Shown piece after piece: positions 1 to 8,654 of a stretch of DNA of 21,738 nt. Position 1 is the first letter of the stretch; each line of letters begins with the position of its first letter. The stretch is taken from the IMG/VR virus record IMGVR_UViG_3300017779_000190, positions 1-21,738 of that record; one strand, 5' to 3'. The notes beneath the pieces were generated by a model that was given only the letters and a program-made list of their open reading frames with translations, ran no database searches and was not told where the DNA came from. The position numbers and the translations under genes are program-made. Source of the stretch: a virus.

Positions 1-116
1 ACAGTCTGAGCCGTAGGTAAGTCCTCTTCCGCCCATTCTTTTTGATCCTCAACTGGTTCCCAGCCCGGACCACCGTTTGATTCATGGTCTGTCCATATAA
101 TGTGCACAATTTTCAT
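1..116 (-). CDS. Hypothetical protein, N-terminal fragment (runs off the window)
   Basis: An open frame starts with ATG at 116-114. That ATG overlaps the TGA of the tail tubular protein B gene as ATGA, the coupling used throughout this window. The frame stays open for 38 codons to the window edge. It begins MKIVHIIWTDHES and then becomes acidic and tryptophan-containing (GWEPVED, EWAEEDLP). I do not recognise a domain. In T7 the genes after gp12 encode internal virion proteins, but this start looks more like a small soluble accessory protein than a gp13-16 homologue. That is an inference from the N-terminus only. Confidence 0.6.
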   Translation of the reverse strand, partial: MKIVHIIWTDHESNGGPGWEPVEDQKEWAEEDLPTAQT

Positions 117-3100
117 CATTCAATACTCACATTCACACCAATATTTGCATCTACTTGCGCTTCAACATTCGTAAGATTAACAGGAGCATGATATGTAGAT
201 TTAAGAATAATCTCTACATCGTCAGCATTGCCTGCAATTCTTGCGCTAAACTGACCATTCTTTTGAGTATGCAAGGGGGTACTCGTATCAGCATCGTTAA
301 TAGTAATCAGAGCATTGCTGGTCCTAGACGGATCGAATAGAAGATCACTCTTCTTATTGGTTCTACCCCGACGAGTAATATCAACTTCATACTTACCTGT
401 CTTGTGATGCCTCACATTCAAGCTCTTAAGTTGAACCAATGAGTCAATATGAGTACTGTTCTCATCCCTAAGGATAAAGGGGCTGAGTTCCAGTTTCATG
501 GTAAACGGCTCCCCAATCGTTACAGATTCGCTTACATGCGTAATGCCTGACTTAGCTACAGTAGTCGTAGTGCCGTCATTAGAATAAGTAAGTCCAGTTA
601 ATGGTTCAAAGTTATTAGAATCACGAACAATAGACACTGAGTCTGTAACATACGGTACAGTCCAATTGGTATTGCCAGAGTTATTGCTACCTGTGGTTGT
701 TACTTTCTTGTCAAGTAGAATATCAGTCTCTAAAACACGAGACATTGACATTGTTTGTACGTAATATTTATTACTTTCTTTTGTGACAATATGCAAGTCA
801 TCCGAGGTCGTCGAGATGTTTTTAATCTCAGGCGGGGATGCATCATTCTCTCCGTAAATCCAACGATAGAATGACTGTTGACCAATCTTACCGTCAGGCA
901 TAAGCCTTTGATGGAATACATAAACATGATTTTTCTTACTAGTATCATTAGTAGTAAATAAGGCGTAATCATTTGAGGGAACTAAAAGGGTCTGAGTTAC
1001 AGTTGTTGGGAAATACCCAAAGACTGGTTCACTGACAGAGTAAGAATACTCTTTACCATTCTTAGTCTTGTTATAGACAAACAAACGCCCAGCATCACTG
1101 AAGTATAAAGACTCACCAATGTTTAGGGGTTTCGCTGTCTTTGAGGTGCTGTATTCACTAGCCTTACTTAGAACAATAGTGCTAGGAGAAATGTAATCGT
1201 CAGCCCCACTAAGGATAAACTGCTGTGTACCGTCAGTACCTAAGAAACATGAAGAAGCAAACGGCACAATCCATTGGATCTTTGTTGCATCAGTCTCACT
1301 GAGGCTAAGATCAATAGGATCGTCATCAGTAGGATCATCTCCATCATCAAACCACATGTTATATGGATTGTTTCTCTGAGAACTTACAATAGTATTACCG
1401 GAAGCCATCCACAATCTGTTCTCCCAGTATCCAATAGCACTAATAGTTCCACCAGTATTTGTAGCTGCTTGGTTAATAGTCCCTTCACCCCCTGTAAAAT
1501 TACCGGGATCTAATACTAATACTGAATTTTTATAAGAAGGAGCATCATTAAGGGTTTTAACCATATCAGCACCTAAAGTAACAGTAGTATTACCTTGAGT
1601 ACCAGTACTCTTTTGAGTTAATACAATCTTAGGATAATGCTCAATATCAACTAAAATAGTACCGTTATGTCCACTGCTTCCTTCAACGGCGGCTTTAAAG
1701 TTACAAGCCCATTCATGACCATTTTGACCATGATGAAAATAAACAGTATTTGAAGGAGGAGTCTGATCCATATCATAAATAGACACTTGCTTGTATGTCT
1801 TAGTTGTAGGAGAACTTTCACCGTCAATTAATTGGATGGTAGCATTATCGCTTAACCCATAAGGATCACTGTTTGATACTGATGTATATGGATCTGCTAT
1901 TTTAGGAGTTTCGCCTCCGCCAACAGGAGAAGTAAATCCAAAATAAGCTTTACCCGGATCTGCTGCAATTAATTCAAGAGAAGCGGCTTTTGCTGAAATA
2001 TCATAAGGCTTCTCACTAAGAGAAATAAAAGAGGGACCCGGATTATTAAACTTATTCCCTGATAATCTAGGAGCCCAAGGACCTTCTGAAACTAAAAAGT
2101 CAGGGCTGGAAACAGTACCATCCCATGCAATTAAGTGAGGCATGGTTGTTCTATCAAACACAGATCCTAATTCTGGTGTTCTAACTCTTTGGTAATAAGG
2201 AGCAAGTCCCTTAAAGTTTGTTAATGAAACCTCAGGATATGCATTTGTATCTGCAATTCTTGGCCCGGGTTCAGGTCTAATTGTTTGGTATACAGGGACT
2301 CCGTGGTCATTTTCACCAAAAGTACTACCGCCGCTTGGATTACCAAATCTTTTAAATTCTTTAACAATTTTGCCTTCTTCTCCTCCGTATAGATCGTAAT
2401 CAATAGGAGTTGAAATAGTTCTATAATAGCCTGAAGGAAAAGGACCGCTTTTTTCTCTAATATAAAAGATAAACCCATCACCATCAGCAGGATTTCCTAG
2501 CAAGTAATGCGCTCCAAATCGTTGTTTATAATCTAAAGATTCTCCATCTCTGAATACCCAAGTAACATCATCTACACCTTCGCTATGTAAAGCTTTCATA
2601 GCATCCCTAACTTCACTCTTATTACGAACAAAAGGTGTTCGGGTTACGGGCCAATTAGCAGTAGTAATGCCTTCAACAACACTAGAACTAAGAGCATTAC
2701 TAAACCGTAAAGAGTCAGGACTACCGCCTAAGTCTAAATACTTTCCTACGCTAACTGAGTTTTGATTATCAGCAATACTAGCAAAAGTAGAGTTATAAGT
2801 TCTATCTCTATTATCAGAAGGAATATATCCAAACTCTTCCCAGTAATCAACATTTCCTAATTGCGAAGAAGTAGCACCTGCAAAATCTGTTTGAGTAAAT
2901 TGAGAATCATACCGACTAACTAATTTATAAAGAGGGAAAAATCCATAGGGATAATTAATATAGTCTATATTACCTACAGCTGGAGCAGTATCTACGGGAT
3001 CTGAACCGTCTCCTGTAGCAGCTTGATTTGCCCCATCAGATCCTATGTATATTTTTCGGCCTAATGCTTGTACAAATGATAAGTCATTTGTAAAGTTATA

Positions 3101-3787
3101 CTCAAAAAATCTTTTATCGCTAGCTGAAGAGTCAGAACTAGCGTCATCTGAGCCATGATACTTAACTGCCGCTTGATCGGCCATAAAAGGAGGTGTTCCG
3201 TTAAAAAGCCTAGTTTGATTTGAACTACTCATACCTCCCTCCTCTCTAACAGTAAACCTATCCAAAGCTTCATAGGTTAACTCTTGACCTTCATCCGTCA
3301 ACTTAAACTTAGCTTCAGCTTCAGTGTTAAGAATAACAAGAGAGTCTTGAACTCTAAGAACCTTAATCTTATCACTGTAAGCTCCGGATCCAATGTTCAA
3401 GTAGGTCTTCAACTTTGTCATGTTACCATTGGTATCATTTAAAGAAGAGGCAGTAATTTTATTACCTGTCTGCATGTTAAACAACTGAACAACATTAGCT
3501 GCAGCAGCTGCAGGATTAACGACAACAAAGATGCTATTGTCTTTATCTAATCTAAAGTTTTCAAAGATTAGCTCTCCTGCTGTAGGCTCAGTAATGTTTA
3601 AGTCTCCACCAGATCGGTTATCGCTTTTAACAAAGGTAGTGCCATGTCTCTTCTCACTGCTACGTTCAAGGGATAAGAATACGTTATCAGCTTCCTCTAC
3701 TTGGTCAGGTCTTCTCTTACTGGGAGCAGTCTTTGCCACACCCCCAGAGAATGAGGGCATCTTAATTGTTGTCTTCTGTGTAGGCAT
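116..3787 (-). CDS. Tail tubular protein B (T7 gp12-like), enlarged
   Basis: This 1223-residue protein follows tail tubular protein A with a TAATG overlap, the position of gp12 in T7. Gp12-type proteins form the tail nozzle below gp11. The N-terminus (TAPSKRRPDQVEEADNVFLS, then a KRHGTTF segment) fits the family's start, where the protein is described as contacting the tail. The region around residues 785-1010 (WENRLWMASGN, SLSETDATKIQWIVPF, LYFSDAGRLFVYN) is typical of the beta-propeller core. T7 gp12 is about 794 residues, so this copy is roughly 400 longer. The extra length seems to lie in the middle, and bases about 1430-3240 are AT-richer than either end. A GGGG stretch about 7 bases before the ATG could serve as ribosome binding site. 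The family call is confident; the purpose of the extra region is unknown. Confidence 0.85.
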   Translation of the reverse strand: MPTQKTTIKMPSFSGGVAKTAPSKRRPDQVEEADNVFLSLERSSEKRHGTTFVKSDNRSGGDLNITEPTAGELIFENFRLDKDNSIFVVVNPAAAAANVVQLFNMQTGNKITASSLNDTNGNMTKLKTYLNIGSGAYSDKIKVLRVQDSLVILNTEAEAKFKLTDEGQELTYEALDRFTVREEGGMSSSNQTRLFNGTPPFMADQAAVKYHGSDDASSDSSASDKRFFEYNFTNDLSFVQALGRKIYIGSDGANQAATGDGSDPVDTAPAVGNIDYINYPYGFFPLYKLVSRYDSQFTQTDFAGATSSQLGNVDYWEEFGYIPSDNRDRTYNSTFASIADNQNSVSVGKYLDLGGSPDSLRFSNALSSSVVEGITTANWPVTRTPFVRNKSEVRDAMKALHSEGVDDVTWVFRDGESLDYKQRFGAHYLLGNPADGDGFIFYIREKSGPFPSGYYRTISTPIDYDLYGGEEGKIVKEFKRFGNPSGGSTFGENDHGVPVYQTIRPEPGPRIADTNAYPEVSLTNFKGLAPYYQRVRTPELGSVFDRTTMPHLIAWDGTVSSPDFLVSEGPWAPRLSGNKFNNPGPSFISLSEKPYDISAKAASLELIAADPGKAYFGFTSPVGGGETPKIADPYTSVSNSDPYGLSDNATIQLIDGESSPTTKTYKQVSIYDMDQTPPSNTVYFHHGQNGHEWACNFKAAVEGSSGHNGTILVDIEHYPKIVLTQKSTGTQGNTTVTLGADMVKTLNDAPSYKNSVLVLDPGNFTGGEGTINQAATNTGGTISAIGYWENRLWMASGNTIVSSQRNNPYNMWFDDGDDPTDDDPIDLSLSETDATKIQWIVPFASSCFLGTDGTQQFILSGADDYISPSTIVLSKASEYSTSKTAKPLNIGESLYFSDAGRLFVYNKTKNGKEYSYSVSEPVFGYFPTTVTQTLLVPSNDYALFTTNDTSKKNHVYVFHQRLMPDGKIGQQSFYRWIYGENDASPPEIKNISTTSDDLHIVTKESNKYYVQTMSMSRVLETDILLDKKVTTTGSNNSGNTNWTVPYVTDSVSIVRDSNNFEPLTGLTYSNDGTTTTVAKSGITHVSESVTIGEPFTMKLELSPFILRDENSTHIDSLVQLKSLNVRHHKTGKYEVDITRRGRTNKKSDLLFDPSRTSNALITINDADTSTPLHTQKNGQFSARIAGNADDVEIILKSTYHAPVNLTNVEAQVDANIGVNVSIE

Positions 3788-4485
3788 TAGTATCCCCTTC
3801 TCACGCTATCTGAAATGTTAGATCCTGATCTAGGGAAATTGTTTCTACTGACAGCAAAGTACCTATTGAAGTCACCTGTAAAGAGATTTCTGCCTTTATT
3901 ATTAATATCATTAGATCTACCTTGAGCTCTAGAGAGTTGAGCCCTACCGCTAAGCATAGCGTCCACATTGGTAGCACCTTGGGTAAGCATTTGATATCGT
4001 CTTGCAGCCTCTTCCATGACCATACGTCTAGTGTTTACATTAAGGCTAGTAAAGGGGAGATACACCTTAACAACCAATCTAAATCCACCTTGATCGCTAA
4101 CCTTACTCGTATAAGCACTAAAGTCATCAGTTTGAGAAGTCACATTAAAGAGTTTACCGTCACGAACAGCGACATTCATTTGACCTTTATTTTCACCACT
4201 AGAGTCAGTAACCTCAAGTAAGTCTTGGAGGTAAGCATCAATAGTTCCTGCTGGCAGGGTCACTGTGCTACCACCTCCTGCTGCAGCAATGATTGTTTCA
4301 TAAACATTCTCATCGATGCCTCGTTCTTGGACTTCCTTAGTAACTACGTCGTTAAGAATAAACTGTGCAGTAACCGTATCAGTACCTTGATCAGCTGTCC
4401 CTAACGCTGCTACTGGCTGTTCACCAGCACTAATTAACATGTAGTTTACAGCTTCTAATTCAGTTAAGCTATCTGTTGCGGACAT
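3787..4485 (-). CDS. Tail tubular protein A (T7 gp11-like)
   Basis: A 232-residue protein that would form the adaptor ring joining portal to nozzle. The N-terminus (LTELEAVNYMLISAGEQPV) is the classic gp11 opening helix. It is followed by the segment ILNDVVTKEVQERG, where other members have a similar 'rILn..srevQsrGW' motif. The C-terminal helix RRMVMEEAARRYQML is also typical. T7 gp11 is about 196 residues, so the size is normal with a modest insertion. The gene lies just downstream of the capsid terminator. An AGAGGT ribosome binding site is 4 bases before the ATG. Its stop overlaps the tail tubular protein B start (TAATG), so the two should be made in coupled amounts. Confidence 0.9.
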   Translation of the reverse strand: MSATDSLTELEAVNYMLISAGEQPVAALGTADQGTDTVTAQFILNDVVTKEVQERGIDENVYETIIAAAGGGSTVTLPAGTIDAYLQDLLEVTDSSGENKGQMNVAVRDGKLFNVTSQTDDFSAYTSKVSDQGGFRLVVKVYLPFTSLNVNTRRMVMEEAARRYQMLTQGATNVDAMLSGRAQLSRAQGRSNDINNKGRNLFTGDFNRYFAVSRNNFPRSGSNISDSVRRGY

Positions 4486-4503
4486 ATGTACCTCTCTTTA
4501 AAT

Positions 4504-4547
4504 AGTAAAATAAAAAATAATCCCCTTAGCCGTTAAGCCAAGGGGAT
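4504..4547 (-). terminator. Intrinsic terminator after the major capsid gene (T-phi-like)
   Basis: Complementary 9-base arms AATCCCCTT (4519-4527) and AAGGGGATT (4539-4547) enclose a short loop region that contains a second GGC/GCC pairing. In the minus-strand transcript the hairpin is followed by a T-rich run (ATTTTTTATTTTA, about 4506-4518). T7 places its main late terminator at the same point, between gene 10 and gene 11. There it is partly read through, giving abundant capsid message and less tail message. Partial read-through here is an inference. Confidence 0.9.
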
Positions 4548-4564
4548 TGGGATTAAAATGTATA

Positions 4565-5893
4565 TCAGACCGAGATCTGAACGTCAGTACCAGCGTTAAA
4601 CGCTTCTCTTGACGCGCGGTTATCAAAACCGTTGTTAACAAAGTTATTATTGCCGTCGGTAGTTACACCAGACAAATTCCAAATGGAAGCACAAAGCTCA
4701 GGACGCAAGATACCGCCACCCATGTAGGTGGAAGCAACCGTAAACACGGTATTTCTACGAACGTCTTCAACCGTATCAACCTTCAGACCTTGCTTACGAA
4801 CCGAAGCAATAGCACCTCTAGAGAAGATAGCTCCTCTAAAGTTACCTTGAAGTGCTCGGTTTGCATCAGCTTGATCATCACCATCAGCAGGGTTAATGAA
4901 TGGGCTTAATGCAACCTGATAGTTAGCATCACCAGCAACATAATTACCTTGTGCTTGAGAAATGTGGTTAGAAGCCATGATGGTGCAACCCATGTAGTCA
5001 AGGGTAGAACTCATGCTAGTAGCTTGAGCAATACCCATAAACAGAGGATCGCTGTATCCACCTTGACTAAACATAGATCCAGCCACGTTACCTACACCGT
5101 TAGGAGCAACATGAGAAACAGAAGCGATACCCAATCGACGAATCTCGTTAAAGACATTAGCAGGGATCACACAGACCAAGCCGGTATCAGGAATATCTAA
5201 TTCCTTGTACTTGACCATTTCTTTCTCAATGGCAGCAAGAACAAAGAGGCCTTGCTTTTCGCCACTTAAGGAATCAAAGTGAGTAGTACTATCAGGATTG
5301 TAAATACGTCCGCTATAGCGGGTATCCATACCCTCGTAATCACCTGAGGTATCAACATCTGCGGTAGGAGTTTCCCCTTCTCTCTTATGGACTCTAGAGC
5401 CCTCAATAGAGCAGCTGTGAAGAAGCCGAGCTAATTGACGATCTCTTTCATTAGCAAGCGTAAGACCAGCTTGACGAGCGAGCTCAGATCGGAATTCGAA
5501 CTGCTCACGCATTAAGTCAAGGTTATCGAGCTCGAAGTGAGCAGCGATAGGTCTACGGTCTAATGAGATCGTAAAGGTAGAGGTCGTTGAACCGCCACCT
5601 GAAAGCTCTTCGCCTGATTCCCAAGCGTCTTTAAGAGCAATGGTGCCAGTCACTGGGAACTCAATAGTAGTACCAGAGTCAATGGTTCTTTGATCGACTA
5701 AGCCTTCAAAGACATTATAGGCATCATAAGAGTGAAGAACTTCACCAGCCCAAGTATTAAGCCAGAGATTCATATCTCCGATTCCGGCCTCTAAACCGAC
5801 TTGCTTGATAGCAGCTGTAGCATCTCCAGATTTCGCACCCCATCTAACAAGATTGAGGTTAGGTTGTGAATGTGAATTATTAAAAGTTGGCAT
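4565..5893 (-). CDS. Major capsid protein (T7 gp10-like)
   Basis: A 442-residue protein between scaffold and the T-phi-like terminator, the gp10 position, with the expected HK97-fold length. Supporting features are an N-terminal segment with SHSQPNLNLVRWGAK, a central NERDRQLARLLHS helix preceded by FRSELARQAGL, and a late region with KQGLKVDTVEDVRRN and STYMGGGILRPE. These resemble capsid proteins of marine T7-like phages. The ATG has a well-placed AAGGA ribosome binding site within a 174-base leader, the longest non-coding stretch in the window. The terminator lies directly after the TGA stop. I saw no sign of a T7-style 10A/10B frameshift product. Confidence 0.9.
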   Translation of the reverse strand: MPTFNNSHSQPNLNLVRWGAKSGDATAAIKQVGLEAGIGDMNLWLNTWAGEVLHSYDAYNVFEGLVDQRTIDSGTTIEFPVTGTIALKDAWESGEELSGGGSTTSTFTISLDRRPIAAHFELDNLDLMREQFEFRSELARQAGLTLANERDRQLARLLHSCSIEGSRVHKREGETPTADVDTSGDYEGMDTRYSGRIYNPDSTTHFDSLSGEKQGLFVLAAIEKEMVKYKELDIPDTGLVCVIPANVFNEIRRLGIASVSHVAPNGVGNVAGSMFSQGGYSDPLFMGIAQATSMSSTLDYMGCTIMASNHISQAQGNYVAGDANYQVALSPFINPADGDDQADANRALQGNFRGAIFSRGAIASVRKQGLKVDTVEDVRRNTVFTVASTYMGGGILRPELCASIWNLSGVTTDGNNNFVNNGFDNRASREAFNAGTDVQISV

Positions 5894-6067
5894 TTTAATT
5901 TTCCTTTTTAGGTTTAAATAATTAGCTAGAGCAAAAATAGATAAACCCAGAGCTGATTGTTCTCGTTAGAGAGTCAGCTTTACCCGGGGGAGTTGTTATA
6001 TCGTAACATCTTGAATACTAATCACTAGTTTCTAGTCTTGTTATAACTCATCCGAGTCGGCGGTCGC
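5894..6067 (-). promoter_or_regulatory. Capsid gene leader region with two hairpins
   Basis: This 174-base gap between scaffold and capsid holds no convincing ORF. Going with transcription, it contains a small perfect hairpin ACTAG-AAA-CTAGT (6024-6036). The 8-mer TATAACAA then appears twice in direct orientation (6038-6045 and 5993-6000, 45 bases apart). After a CCCCCGGG tract comes a larger hairpin at 5949-5981. Its outer arms are AGCTGA/TCAGCT and its inner arms TCTC/GAGA, around a 4-base loop. The capsid ribosome binding site follows. T7 has both a strong promoter and an RNase III site ahead of gene 10, so this region probably carries the equivalent. I cannot name the promoter sequence. 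Confidence 0.5.
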
Positions 6068-6451
6068 TCAATTACCGCCATTTGTTAACCAAGGAGTCAT
6101 TGCTAATCTTTGAGAGACAAAGGCTCTATACTCAGGATCTTGAACGTATCGTTGATCCCTCATAGCGCCATTCATTTCATGCGGATTAGCAAACCCTTGG
6201 ACTGCCTCAACAGCACTTGCATTAGCAACTCTGCCGGGGACTTGTTGTGGTTCTTCAGCTCGCATAGAGACTGAATCAGCCTCATAACGCGACATCAAAC
6301 CACGTAGTACATACTCGGAACCGGGACCAGCAAGTGCTTCATTCGTTGCAACTCTTTCTTCAGCACTTAAATTTTCCGCTGCCCAAGCAATAACTTGTTT
6401 CAATTTATCAGGAGTACCTGCAACGCTTACTGCCTTGCTAACATTCTGCTG
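6068..6451 (-). CDS. Scaffolding protein, C-terminal part separated by an in-frame TAA
   Basis: The frame of the upstream scaffold ORF continues here immediately after its TAA stop (6454-6452), with no frameshift: 16 codons (QQNVSKAVSVAGTPDK) and then 112 more. The continuation contains LKQVIAWAAENLSAEE, the helical segment normally in the second half of gp9-type scaffolds. It also has a C-terminal unit (MRDQRYVQDPEYRAFVSQRL) of the sort these proteins use to bind capsid. With the upstream part the product would be about 320 residues, close to T7 gp9 (about 307). There is no ATG. The only candidate internal start near the beginning is a TTG at 6403 without a clear ribosome binding site, so independent translation looks unlikely. 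A nonsense mutation, an assembly error or stop read-through could explain it. Confidence 0.6.
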   Translation of the reverse strand, partial: QQNVSKAVSVAGTPDKLKQVIAWAAENLSAEERVATNEALAGPGSEYVLRGLMSRYEADSVSMRAEEPQQVPGRVANASAVEAVQGFANPHEMNGAMRDQRYVQDPEYRAFVSQRLAMTPWLTNGGN

Positions 6452-6454
6452 TTA
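6452..6454 (-). other. In-frame TAA interrupting the scaffold gene
   Basis: The minus-strand context is ATT-TAA-CAG-CAG-AAT. One C-to-T change from CAA would turn a run of three glutamines (QQQ) into stop-QQ. TAA ends other genes in this window normally, for example tail tubular protein A, DNA polymerase and SSB, so it is not globally reassigned. Mutation, sequencing error or programmed read-through remain open. Confidence 0.8.
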
Positions 6455-7030
6455 AATAGATTTCATACCCTGATAGAAGGTGTAAATCATATCATCACTT
6501 ACACCGGGAAATGATTCTTTAATAGACTGAAGGGTTTCAGATGTAAACTGTCCCTGATTCTGCATGTATTCTTGTGACCATGCATCAGTCATTTCTGTAG
6601 TAACTTCTCTTGGTTGAGAAGCATATTTTAAATCTTCCAGAGCCTTGGCCTTAAGGACCTCAGATGGATCTGGAATATTTAAGAAGCCATCATAGGATCC
6701 CTGCTCACCTTCCTGAACTTCAGGGGCTGGTTGAGCTAAAGCATCGGTAGCCATTTGGGCTTTCAATGTTGAGATCTCTTGTCTGGCTTGTGTATATTGA
6801 CCTTGGGCTTCCTTCAATGAATCAAAGTAATCTCCAAAGTCTTTAAAGTTTCCGGGCAAGTCCATGCTGCCCTGAGCACCTTTAACAAACATGTCTCGCT
6901 CATAGTTATACTGCTGAGCTTCGGCACTCAATTGGGGAGGAGCCGTAGCCTGTTGTTCAGTATTAGGTGCTTGGACTTGCTGCTCAACACTAGGCTGAGC
7001 TGGTTGTGGTACTTGTGTATTTTCTTCCAT
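6452..7030 (-). CDS. Scaffolding (capsid assembly) protein, N-terminal part (T7 gp9-like)
   Basis: A 192-residue ORF with a strong ribosome binding site (AAGGAG 7 bases before ATG), between portal and capsid as gp9 is in T7. The composition is Q, P, E and A rich and low in hydrophobics. The first 40 residues are a disordered QPAQPS/TEQQA stretch, followed by a coiled-coil-like helix (FDSLKEAQGQYTQARQEIST) and the motif FPGVSDDMIYTFYQGM. In relatives the protein continues another 100 or so residues after this motif. Here a TAA stops it, and the missing part follows in the same frame. A scaffold without its C-terminal capsid-binding helices should not function, so the truncation needs explaining. 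Confidence 0.8.
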   Translation of the reverse strand: MEENTQVPQPAQPSVEQQVQAPNTEQQATAPPQLSAEAQQYNYERDMFVKGAQGSMDLPGNFKDFGDYFDSLKEAQGQYTQARQEISTLKAQMATDALAQPAPEVQEGEQGSYDGFLNIPDPSEVLKAKALEDLKYASQPREVTTEMTDAWSQEYMQNQGQFTSETLQSIKESFPGVSDDMIYTFYQGMKSI

Positions 7031-7045
7031 GTATTATCTCCTTGG

Positions 7046-8644
7046 TTACATCATTTGCTGAACAGCTTCATTGACTTGTTGAGCTGCTGCAGGTTGACCT
7101 TGTTGTTGCATTTGTGTTGCACTGTTCTGAGCATGAGCAGTAGTCATGGCATTAACGGCTTGCATCTTGGCTTGATCGGCCATTGCTGCCTCTTTCTCTT
7201 CCTCAAGCTCATCAGGACTCTTGACCCAATTTCTAGGATCAAAGCCAAGGCTTGTGATAAGAGCTCTTGCATACTCATCAAACTTAAAGTTTTGAATAGC
7301 TTCTGGTGGGAGGTTGCGAATCATCTCGCCCATAGCCATCAGACGCTCTCTGTCAGACTCTCTACTAAGAGCCTGCAGACCAGTAACAATATCAACAGAC
7401 AGAACACCTGAGTCTTCATCTTGGAATTCGGACACTAAGCGTTCATCAACTTCTTTATTATCTACCATTAAGTAGAATGTTCTTTTTACGATTGGAACCA
7501 ATAAGTCTCTAGCAATAGACGAGAACACCCCACCTAAGACTTGCTCTAACTCTTGTCCAATCATACGCACTGCGGTAGCCGTCACTCTGTCACCAGATGG
7601 GATAGCACTACCAGACATGAGGAAGCTTTGAGCCACCTCTTTACGCATGGTTTCCACAGCTTGCATACTTAAAGATACTTGAGGGTTCATGGTACTAGAA
7701 GGAGTAATAGCAAAGACGTCTTGCTGTCTTGCTGAAACCCAAGTACCATTAGGCTGGGTAGAAATATCATCAAGGGCAGTAATGCCTGATGGATCTACAG
7801 CCATCCAGAATGCGGAGCTAGCCGAGAGGCCTTCAATAAGGGCTGCAGTGTAAGACTCTAAGGATTTGATATCACCAATATTCATCTCAACATGGGATCT
7901 ACCGTAGTTCTCATTTGTAACTGACTGCCATCGCAGTGCAATAACCGGGAGAACCTTATAGATTCCTTCTGAAATAATTTCCTTATTCTTCTCTACACTG
8001 ACTTCCCAATGCTTTGCCTCGTCATTCCATACCAATCTATTAAAGATAGTATCATAACCTTTCTTAGTGACTGATGCTTGATACACTACTCCAGGGCTGT
8101 GAGCGTCTTCCATAGCACCTGTAGTGCTGGATTTAGCTGCATGCTCTAGATAGATAATCTCAATTACTTCACCTCTATGGTTACGTTTAATGACGTAATG
8201 ATCTAACCTTACAGTTCTAAAGATCATGTCATCCTCAAGAATCATTAAGGCATCACCAAGGACCAACAGTTGTTGGAGAGCTTGGTAGATGGATTCTCTA
8301 AGATTCTTACTATTTAACTTCTTATGTAATTTAGAAGCCATTGACTCAAGGTATTCCTGAGTTTCCAGAGGAGGGTACTCACCAGTCTTAGGAAAGAACC
8401 TAAAGAATGGCAAATCATTGAGAGGCAAAAGCGCACTCATGATTCTAGAGGCTAGAGCATTGACTCCTCTAGCGGGAATGCTAGAGTATGGAGTAACCAG
8501 TTGCTCAGTCTCAGAGTAGCCAATAGGTGGTAACAACTCAGGCAATGTTAATGCAGAACAACCCCTCGCTCTGTCTAGCTTTGCTGTGCGAAGAGAATCG
8601 AATGCAAAGAAGCGATCCTCGATAGATTTTTCTGCCATTTCCAT
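7046..8644 (-). CDS. Head-tail connector (portal) protein (T7 gp8-like)
   Basis: A 532-residue protein matching the portal family in size and position. It would form the dodecameric channel through which DNA is packaged and ejected. Recognisable segments are LRTAKLDRARGCSALTLPEL with TPYSSIPARGVNALASRI near the N-terminus, ENYGRSHVEMNIGDIKSLE in the middle, and SGDRVTATAVRMIGQELEQ with LGGVFSSIARDLLVPIVKR further on. The C-terminal about 45 residues are Q and A rich (QQQGQPAAAQQVNEAVQQMM), as is common in these portals. The first ATG is preferred because GAGGT lies 7 bases upstream; a second ATG two codons later would be too far from it. The scaffold gene starts 15 bases after its stop. Confidence 0.93.
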   Translation of the reverse strand: MEMAEKSIEDRFFAFDSLRTAKLDRARGCSALTLPELLPPIGYSETEQLVTPYSSIPARGVNALASRIMSALLPLNDLPFFRFFPKTGEYPPLETQEYLESMASKLHKKLNSKNLRESIYQALQQLLVLGDALMILEDDMIFRTVRLDHYVIKRNHRGEVIEIIYLEHAAKSSTTGAMEDAHSPGVVYQASVTKKGYDTIFNRLVWNDEAKHWEVSVEKNKEIISEGIYKVLPVIALRWQSVTNENYGRSHVEMNIGDIKSLESYTAALIEGLSASSAFWMAVDPSGITALDDISTQPNGTWVSARQQDVFAITPSSTMNPQVSLSMQAVETMRKEVAQSFLMSGSAIPSGDRVTATAVRMIGQELEQVLGGVFSSIARDLLVPIVKRTFYLMVDNKEVDERLVSEFQDEDSGVLSVDIVTGLQALSRESDRERLMAMGEMIRNLPPEAIQNFKFDEYARALITSLGFDPRNWVKSPDELEEEKEAAMADQAKMQAVNAMTTAHAQNSATQMQQQGQPAAAQQVNEAVQQMM

Positions 8645-8654
8645 TTATAGTACC

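Noticed and set aside
6452-6454. Global reassignment of TAA to glutamine
   Set aside because: TAA ends several genes at natural family C-termini (tail tubular protein A, SSB, DNA polymerase), and no other interrupted gene was found, so a genome-wide code change does not fit.
6932-7411. Plus-strand ORF of 159 residues opposite scaffold and portal
   Set aside because: It is antisense to two well-supported genes, leucine/cysteine-rich from reversed Q and E codons, with no context support.
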